Source of the DNA: Acidovorax soli
Lineage (GTDB): Bacteria > Pseudomonadota > Gammaproteobacteria > Burkholderiales > Burkholderiaceae_C
DNA: 64,000 nt
Assembly: GCF_014207955.1 (NCBI RefSeq)
Contig: NZ_JACHLK010000020.1
Location: 1 to 64,000 of the forward strand
Reading direction: 5' to 3'
Within the stretch, counting starts at the first letter, position 1, and each line of letters starts with the position of its first letter. Made by a program: the position numbers and the translations under genes. Positions 58,114 through 64,000 of this stretch are shown here, piece by piece. A model generated the notes under the pieces. The model did no database searches. It saw nothing but the letters and a program-made list of their open reading frames with translations, and was not told the DNA's origin.

Positions 58114-59394
58114 ATGCCTCGCCTGCGTGACCCCTCCCCCCGCATTGCGCGCATCCCTGCCCTGAAGCGAATGCTGCCAGTGGCCGCTCTGTGCACCGTG
58201 ACCGCCTTCCTCGCCGCGTGCGGCAAGTCCGATGCCCCGGCTGCGGCCGGCGGCGCCCCCAAGATGCCGCCCGTCGAAGTGGGCGTGGTGGTTGCCACGC
58301 CGGGCGATGTCGGCCTGGTCACGGAGTTGCCCGGCCGCGTGGAAGCCTCGCGCGTCGCCCAGGTGCGCGCCCGCGCCGCCGGCATCCTGCTCAAGCGCGA
58401 GTTCCGCGAGGGCAGCGACGTGAAGGCGGGCCAGGCCCTGTTCCGCATCGACCCGGCCACCTACGCTGCGGCGGCAGACAGTGCCAAGGCCAGCTTGGCC
58501 AAGGCCGAGGCCAACCTGGCCCAGGCCACGGCCACGGTGGAGCGCTACCGCCCCCTGGTGGCGGCCAACGCCATCAGCAAGCAGGATTTCGTCAACGCCG
58601 AGGCCGCCCAGAAGCAGGCCCAGGCCGACGTGGAAGCCGGCCGCGCGGCCACGCGCACCGCGGGCATCAACCTCAGCTACGCCAGCGTGACGGCCCCCAT
58701 CTCCGGGCGCATCGGCCGCGCCCTGGTGACCGAAGGCGCCCTGGTGGGCCAGGGCGAGGCCACGCCGCTGGCCGTGATCCAGCAGATCGACCCGGTGTAC
58801 GTGAACTTCACCCAGTCGGCGAGCGAGGTGTTTGCACTGCGCCGCGCCATGGAAAGCGGCCAGTTCAAGCGCGCCAGCGGCGACGCGGCCAGCGTCAAGC
58901 TGCTGCTGGGCGATGGCTCGGTGTATGCCCACCCTGGCAAGCTGCTGTTCTCGGACCTGACGGTCGATGCGACCACGGGCCAGGTCACGCTGCGCGCCGA
59001 AGTGCCCAACCCCAAGGGCGAACTGCTGCCCGGCCTGTACCTGCGCGTGCAGATCGAGCAGGTGGAGGCCAGCAACGCCATCACCCTGCCCCAGCAGGCC
59101 GTGACACGCACCCAACAGGGTGACACGGTGAGCGTGGTGGGCGAGGACGGCAAGATCAGCCCGCGCAGCGTCAAGATCAGCGCCGCTCAGAACAACCGCT
59201 GGGTGGTGCTCGACGGCCTGAAGGCTGGCGAGAAGGTCATGGTCGACGGCTTCCAGAAGCTGCAGATGCTGCCCCCGGGCACGCCCGTCAAGCCGGTTCC
59301 CTGGCAGGCTGCCGGTGCTGCGCCCGCAGCAGCCCCGGCCGCCGCAGCGGCCCCCGGCGCAGCGCCTGCGGCCTCTGCCGCCGCTTCGAAGTAA
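58114..59394 (+). CDS. RND efflux periplasmic adaptor lipoprotein (AcrA/TtgA-like)
   Basis: A 426-residue membrane fusion protein with a lipoprotein signal (lipobox FLAAC), a lipoyl half-motif (ARAAGILLKREFREGSDVKA), an alpha-hairpin (about residues 100-165), the second lipoyl half (ASVTAPISGRIGRALVTEGA) and a beta-barrel domain ending with a low-complexity Ala/Pro tail. It links the inner-membrane pump to the outer-membrane channel. The ATG at 58114 has AAGGA upstream. It precedes the pump gene by 9 nt. Confidence 0.94.
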   Translation: MPRLRDPSPRIARIPALKRMLPVAALCTVTAFLAACGKSDAPAAAGGAPKMPPVEVGVVVATPGDVGLVTELPGRVEASRVAQVRARAAGILLKREFREGSDVKAGQALFRIDPATYAAAADSAKASLAKAEANLAQATATVERYRPLVAANAISKQDFVNAEAAQKQAQADVEAGRAATRTAGINLSYASVTAPISGRIGRALVTEGALVGQGEATPLAVIQQIDPVYVNFTQSASEVFALRRAMESGQFKRASGDAASVKLLLGDGSVYAHPGKLLFSDLTVDATTGQVTLRAEVPNPKGELLPGLYLRVQIEQVEASNAITLPQQAVTRTQQGDTVSVVGEDGKISPRSVKISAAQNNRWVVLDGLKAGEKVMVDGFQKLQMLPPGTPVKPVPWQAAGAAPAAAPAAAAAPGAAPAASAAASK

Positions 59395-59403
59395 GGGGCA
59401 TCC

Positions 59404-62400
59404 ATGGCCAAGTTCTTTATCGACCGCCCGATCTTCGCGTGGGTGATCGCCCTGTTCATCATGGTGATGGGCGGCGTGGCGATCACGCAGCTGCCGATCG
59501 CGCAATACCCGCCGGTGGCGCCGCCCGCCATCGTCATCAATGCCGCCTACCCCGGCGCCTCGGCGCAGACGCTGGAGGACAGCGTGCTGTCCGTCATCGA
59601 ACGCGAGATGAACGGCTCGCCCGGGCTGATCTACATGGAGTCGGTGGCCCAGGCCGATGGCTCGGGCAGCATCACGCTGAGCTTCCAGCCCGGCACCAAC
59701 GCCGAGCTGGCGCAGGTGGATGTGCAGAACCGCCTCTCGCGCGCCTCGCCACGCCTGCCCTCGGCGGTGACGCAGCAGGGCGTGCGCGTGGACAAGTCGC
59801 GCTCCAACTTCCTGCTGTTCACGATGCTCTCGTCGACCAACCCGAAGATGGACACCGTGGCCCTGGGCGACTATGCCTCGCGCAACATCGTGCCCGAGCT
59901 GCAGCGCCTTCCCGGCATCGGCCAGGCCCAGTTGTTCGGTACCGAGCGCTCCATGCGCATCTGGATCGACCCGGCCAGGATGCAGAGTTTCAACCTCTCG
60001 GCCGCCGAGATCACGGCCGCCATCCGGGCGCAGAACGCCCAGGTGGCCAGCGGCACCATTGGTGACCTGCCCAACGTGGCCGGCCAGGGCATCGCCGCCA
60101 CGGTGGTGGTCAACGGCCAGCTGTCCAGCGTCGAACAGTTCGGCAGCATTGTGCTGCGCGCCAACACCGACGGCTCCACCGTGCGCCTCAAGGACGTGGC
60201 GCGCGTGGAGCTCGGTGGCCAGGCCTATGCCACCTCGGCCCGCTTGAACGGCAAGCCCGCGGTCGGTATCGGCGTGCAGCTGTCGCCCAGCGGCAATGCG
60301 CTGGAAGCAGCCAAGGCCGTGCGCACCAAGATGGGCGAACTGGCCCGCTTCTTCCCGGAGGGCACGGAGTGGAGCATCCCCTACGACAGCTCGCGCTTCG
60401 TGGACATCTCCATCACCCAGGTGGCGATGACGCTGCTGGAAGCCGTGGTGCTGGTGTTCCTGGTGATGTTCCTGTTCCTGCAGAACTGGCGCTACACCAT
60501 CATCCCCACCATCGTGGTGCCCATCGCCCTCCTGGGGACCATGGCCACGCTGCTGGCACTGGGCTTCTCGATCAACGTGCTGACCATGTTCGGCATGGTG
60601 CTGGTGATCGGTATCGTGGTGGACGACGCCATCGTGGTGGTGGAGAACGTCGAGCGCATCATGAGCGAGGAAGGCCTGCCACCACTGGAGGCCACGCGCA
60701 AGGCCATGCGCCAGATCTCGGGCGCCATCATCGGCGTGACCGTGGTGCTGATCTCGGTGTTCGTGCCGCTGGCCTTCTTCTCGGGCTCCACCGGCAACAT
60801 CTTCCGCCAGTTCTCGGCGGTGATGGTGGCATCCATCGGCTTCTCGGCCTTCATGGCGCTGTCGCTCACGCCGGCCTTGTGCGCCACGCTGCTCAAGCCC
60901 GTGGAAGCCGGCCACCACCATGAAAAGACCGGCTTCTTCGGCTGGTTCAACCGCGGCTTCTCGCGCACGGCCAAGGGCTATGAAAGCATGGTCTCGCGCA
61001 TGCTGCGCAAGGCGGCGCGCTACCTCATCATCTACGCGGCCATCATCGGCGCCGTGGCGGTGGTCTACATGCGCGTGCCCACCTCCTTCCTGCCCGGCGA
61101 AGACCAGGGCAACATCATCGTCAACGTGCAGTTGCCGCCCGGTGCGACGCAGGAACGCACACTGGCCGTGATGCAGCAGGTCGAGGAGTTCATCCTCAAG
61201 CAGCCCGAGGTGCAGAGCATGGTCGGCGTGCTGGGCTTCAGCTTCTCCGGCCAGGGCCAGAACGCCGCACTCGCCTTCGTGACCCTGAAGGATTGGAAGG
61301 AGCGCCACGCCCCCGGCCAGTCGGCCCAGGAGGTGGCAGGCCGCGCCTTTGGCGGGCTGATGGGCATCCGCGATGCCTTCATCTACCCGCTGAGCCCGCC
61401 GCCCATCCCCGAGCTGGGCAATGCCAGCGGCTTCTCGTTCCGCCTGCAGGACCGCAGCGGCGCCGGCCACGAGGCACTGATCAACGCGCGCAACCAGCTG
61501 CTGGGCATGGCATCGCAGAGCAAGGTGATCACCCAGGTGCGCCCCGACGGCCTGGAAGACGCGCCGCAGCTGCAGATCGACATCGACCGCGACAAGGCCA
61601 ACGCCCTGGGCGTGCCCTTCGATGCGATCAACTCGGCCCTGTCCACCGCCCTGGGCTCGACCTATGTGAACGACTTCCCGAACCAGGGCCGTCTGCAGCG
61701 GGTGGTGGTGCAGGCCGACGCACCGGCGCGCATGCAGCCCGACGACCTGCTCAAGATCAACGCCAGCAACAATCTGGGCAAGCCGGTGCCGCTGTCGGCC
61801 TTTGCCAGCACGCGCTGGATCAAGGGCGCGCAGCAGACGGTGCGCTACAACGGCTACCCGGCCGTGCGCATCTCGGGCTCGCCCGCCCCGGGCATGAGCA
61901 CCGGTGCCGCCATGGCCGAGATGGAAAAACTCGCCGCCCAGCTGCCACCGGGCTTCGGCTATGAGTGGACGGGCATGTCGCGCGAGGAAAAGCTCGCCGG
62001 CTCGCAGTCGCTGATCCTGTACAGCTTCGCCATCCTGGCGGTGTTCCTGTGCCTGGCCGCACTGTACGAGAGCTGGTCGATCCCGCTGGCCGTGATCCTG
62101 GTGGTGCCGCTCGGCGTGCTCGGTGTGCTGCTGGCCACCTTGCTGCGGGGGTATGCGAACGACGTCTACTTCCAGGTGGGGCTGATCACCATCATCGGCC
62201 TGTCGGCGAAGAACGCCATCCTGATCATCGAGTTCGCCAAGGACCTGCAGGCGCAGGGACGCGGTGTGATCGAGTCGGCGCTGGCCGCAGCCCACCTGCG
62301 TTTTCGCCCCATCGTGATGACCTCGCTGGCCTTCGGCCTGGGCGTGCTGCCGCTGGCCATTGCCTCGGGCGCGGGCTCGGCGAGCCAGCGCGCCATCGGC

Positions 62401-62559
62401 ACCGGCGTGCTCGGCGGCATGGTCACCGGCACAGCGCTGGCCGTGTTCTTCGTGCCCGTGTTCTTCGTCGTGGTGCGCAGCCTGTTCAAGGGCAGCGCGC
62501 GCCAGCAGGAGATGAACCGCCGCCACGCAGAAGAAGCAGGAGTTGGAACCCATGACTGA
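59404..62559 (+). CDS. RND multidrug efflux pump (AcrB/TtgB-like, HAE1)
   Basis: A 1051-residue inner-membrane pump with the full HAE1 layout: MAKFFIDRPIFAWVIALFIM, two large periplasmic loops and 12 membrane helices. The proton-relay aspartates are in VIGIVVDDAIVVVENVER and the relay Lys in GLSAKNAILIIEFAKDL. It exports hydrophobic drugs and solvents by proton exchange together with the adaptor and TolC-like partner. It overlaps the next gene by 8 nt. Confidence 0.96.
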   Translation: MAKFFIDRPIFAWVIALFIMVMGGVAITQLPIAQYPPVAPPAIVINAAYPGASAQTLEDSVLSVIEREMNGSPGLIYMESVAQADGSGSITLSFQPGTNAELAQVDVQNRLSRASPRLPSAVTQQGVRVDKSRSNFLLFTMLSSTNPKMDTVALGDYASRNIVPELQRLPGIGQAQLFGTERSMRIWIDPARMQSFNLSAAEITAAIRAQNAQVASGTIGDLPNVAGQGIAATVVVNGQLSSVEQFGSIVLRANTDGSTVRLKDVARVELGGQAYATSARLNGKPAVGIGVQLSPSGNALEAAKAVRTKMGELARFFPEGTEWSIPYDSSRFVDISITQVAMTLLEAVVLVFLVMFLFLQNWRYTIIPTIVVPIALLGTMATLLALGFSINVLTMFGMVLVIGIVVDDAIVVVENVERIMSEEGLPPLEATRKAMRQISGAIIGVTVVLISVFVPLAFFSGSTGNIFRQFSAVMVASIGFSAFMALSLTPALCATLLKPVEAGHHHEKTGFFGWFNRGFSRTAKGYESMVSRMLRKAARYLIIYAAIIGAVAVVYMRVPTSFLPGEDQGNIIVNVQLPPGATQERTLAVMQQVEEFILKQPEVQSMVGVLGFSFSGQGQNAALAFVTLKDWKERHAPGQSAQEVAGRAFGGLMGIRDAFIYPLSPPPIPELGNASGFSFRLQDRSGAGHEALINARNQLLGMASQSKVITQVRPDGLEDAPQLQIDIDRDKANALGVPFDAINSALSTALGSTYVNDFPNQGRLQRVVVQADAPARMQPDDLLKINASNNLGKPVPLSAFASTRWIKGAQQTVRYNGYPAVRISGSPAPGMSTGAAMAEMEKLAAQLPPGFGYEWTGMSREEKLAGSQSLILYSFAILAVFLCLAALYESWSIPLAVILVVPLGVLGVLLATLLRGYANDVYFQVGLITIIGLSAKNAILIIEFAKDLQAQGRGVIESALAAAHLRFRPIVMTSLAFGLGVLPLAIASGAGSASQRAIGTGVLGGMVTGTALAVFFVPVFFVVVRSLFKGSARQQEMNRRHAEEAGVGTHD

Positions 62560-63988
62560 TAGCCGTACCCCCCTGCCCCTGGCGGTGGCCGCCGCCGCGG
62601 CGCTGCTGCTGTCGGGCTGCTCGATGATCCCCGCTTACGAGCGCCCCGCGGCGCCCGTGCCCGGCACCTTCCAGGCGGGCCCCTCGGCGCCCGCAGGGGC
62701 CGCTGCCGCGGCGCAGGTGCCGTGGAAGGACTACTTTGCCGACCCGCGCCTGCAGGCCCTGATCAGCGCCGCCCTGGCCAACAACCGCGACCTGCGCGTG
62801 GCCGCGCTCAACATCGAGCAGGCGCGCGCGCAGTTCCAGGTCCGCCGCGCGGACCAGTTCCCCAGCGTGGGCCTGGGCGCCAATGCCAGCCGGGGCCCTT
62901 CGGCGTCCAACGGCGACCTGACCAACTCGTTCAGCGTGGGCCTGGCCCTCTCGGCCTGGGAGATCGACTTCTTCGGCCGCATCGCCAGCCTGAAAGAACA
63001 GGCACTGGCCCAGTACCTGGCCAGCGAGGAGGGCCGCAATGCCGCCCAGGTCAGCCTGGTGGCCGCCGTGGCCAATGGCTGGCTGACGCTGCTGGCCGAC
63101 GAGGAGCTGCTCAACCTGTCGCGCCGCACCCTCACCTCGCGCGAGGAATCGGTGCGCCTCACGCGCCTGCGCCTGGATGCCGGCGTGGCGTCGGAGCTCG
63201 ACTTCCGCCAGGCCGAGTCGCTGACCCAGGCCGCGCGCGCGACCTTGGCGCAGCAGCAGCGCCAGCGCGCGCTGGACGAGAACGCCCTGGCCCTGCTGCT
63301 GGGGCAACCGGTGCCGACCGATGTCCTGACCAGCCTGGCGGGCGCATCCCTGGCCCAGGCACCGGCCATGGCTGCCCTGCCTGCGGGCCTGCCGTCGGAG
63401 CTGCTCACGCAACGTCCCGACATCCGCCAGGCCGAGCAGCAGCTGATCGCGGCCAATGCCAACATCGGTGCCGCGCGCGCCGCCTTCTTCCCGCGCATCT
63501 CGCTGACGGCGCAGGCCGGTACGGCCAGCGGTGAGCTCTCGGGCCTGTTCAAGAGCGGCTCCTGGGGTTTCACCATCGCCCCGTCGCTGCTGCTGCCGAT
63601 CTTTGACGCCGGCCGCAACCAGGCCAACCTGGAGAGCTCGCAGGCCGCACGCGGCATCGCCGTGGCGCAGTACGAGAAGGCCATCCAGACGGCCTTCCGC
63701 GAGGTGTCCGACGCGCTGGCCGGCCAGTCCACCCTGGCCGAACAGGCCGAGGCCCAGCGCCGCCAGGCCGAGGCCGAAGAGGCCCGCCTGCGCCTGGCCG
63801 ACCTGCGCTACCGCAACGGCGTGTCCAGCTACCTGGACCTGCTGGACGCCGAGCGCTCGCTGTTCACCACCCAGCAGGGTGTGGTGCAGGTGCGACTGGC
63901 CCAGCTGCAAAACCAGGTGGTGCTGTACAAGGCCCTGGGCGGTGGTGGCACGGCCGAACCCGCAGCCCCGGCGGCCGCGGGATCCTGA
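62552..63988 (+). CDS. Outer-membrane efflux channel lipoprotein (NodT/OprM-like)
   Basis: A 478-residue TolC-like channel with a lipoprotein signal (lipobox LLSGC) and the two OEP repeats typical of NodT/OprM family members: PWKDYFADPRLQALISAAL, NNRDLRVAALNIEQARAQF, QLIAANANIGAARAAFFPRI and SYLDLLDAERSLFTTQQ. It completes the tripartite efflux system. The gene ends 12 nt before the right edge of the window. Confidence 0.95.
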   Translation: MTDSRTPLPLAVAAAAALLLSGCSMIPAYERPAAPVPGTFQAGPSAPAGAAAAAQVPWKDYFADPRLQALISAALANNRDLRVAALNIEQARAQFQVRRADQFPSVGLGANASRGPSASNGDLTNSFSVGLALSAWEIDFFGRIASLKEQALAQYLASEEGRNAAQVSLVAAVANGWLTLLADEELLNLSRRTLTSREESVRLTRLRLDAGVASELDFRQAESLTQAARATLAQQQRQRALDENALALLLGQPVPTDVLTSLAGASLAQAPAMAALPAGLPSELLTQRPDIRQAEQQLIAANANIGAARAAFFPRISLTAQAGTASGELSGLFKSGSWGFTIAPSLLLPIFDAGRNQANLESSQAARGIAVAQYEKAIQTAFREVSDALAGQSTLAEQAEAQRRQAEAEEARLRLADLRYRNGVSSYLDLLDAERSLFTTQQGVVQVRLAQLQNQVVLYKALGGGGTAEPAAPAAAGS

Positions 63989-64000
63989 AGGCTGGCGGGC

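Noticed and set aside
58039..62553. A very long open frame (about 1500 codons) antisense to the RND pump and adaptor genes
   Set aside because: It is a by-product of high GC codon use opposite two well-conserved genes; composition is His/Gly/Arg-rich and no domain is recognisable.

Overview
The window looks like a chromosomal segment of a high-GC betaproteobacterium, most likely a member of the Comamonadaceae (Acidovorax, Comamonas, Delftia or Hydrogenophaga-like). Evidence: the tRNA-Tyr/tRNA-Gly/tRNA-Thr/tuf order at the left edge, several orphan Bug/TctC-type binding proteins, Burkholderiales-type porins, TRAP transporters and the overall codon style. The genus is an inference. Almost the whole window is a catabolic island for aromatic compounds and sugar acids, with few housekeeping genes. 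I saw no insertion sequence, prophage or CRISPR array.

Layout. (1) 1-543: minus-strand tRNA-Tyr, tRNA-Gly, tRNA-Thr and the 5' end of tuf. (2) 1044-4623 (+): SnoaL-like protein, Bug binding protein, amidohydrolase, exported RidA-like protein. A LysR gene (4653-5555, -) is divergent from 5633-11789 (+): porin, Tat-exported amidohydrolase, intradiol dioxygenase, SDR, BKACE, MDR reductase, cupin. (3) 11839-20618 (-): aldehyde dehydrogenase, chemoreceptor, Bug protein, two exported beta-propellers, AraC regulator. (4) 20850-30289 (-): a nine-gene operon resembling a variant phthalate/protocatechuate 4,5-cleavage pathway. It has two 4,5-dihydroxyphthalate-decarboxylase-like proteins, a LigB-like dioxygenase, a lactonase-like amidohydrolase, a LigJ-type hydratase, an HpcH/HpaI aldolase, a TPP enzyme and two binding proteins. 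(5) MFS exporter (30504-31793, +), then a DUF1302/DUF1329/Ycf48-like/RND module (32082-38828, -). (6) 39135-47551: LysR, TRAP transporter, lipoprotein tannase, gallate dioxygenase and porin, closed by a strong terminator; this is a tannin/gallate module. (7) 47617-56573: GntR regulator divergent from a TRAP transporter, 2-hydroxyacid dehydrogenase, RraA-type aldolase, PfkB kinase, exported propeller, SDR and DAD-type cupin; probably a sugar-acid module. (8) Hypothetical protein, tRNA-Arg, then a TetR gene divergent from an AcrAB-TolC-like RND efflux operon (57279-63988).

The most unexpected signal is an approximately 30-bp element found four times (near 13384, 19576, 30418 and 38941), always upstream of minus-strand units: aldehyde dehydrogenase, lactonase-like propeller, the nine-gene operon and the DUF1302 module. 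This ties regions 3, 4 and 5 into one probable regulon, plausibly under the AraC regulator at 19695-20618. The LigB-like enzyme of that operon appears to carry Gln where the family has an iron-binding His, so its chemistry deserves attention. All assignments come from reading the sequence and from memory of the families; no database search was done.
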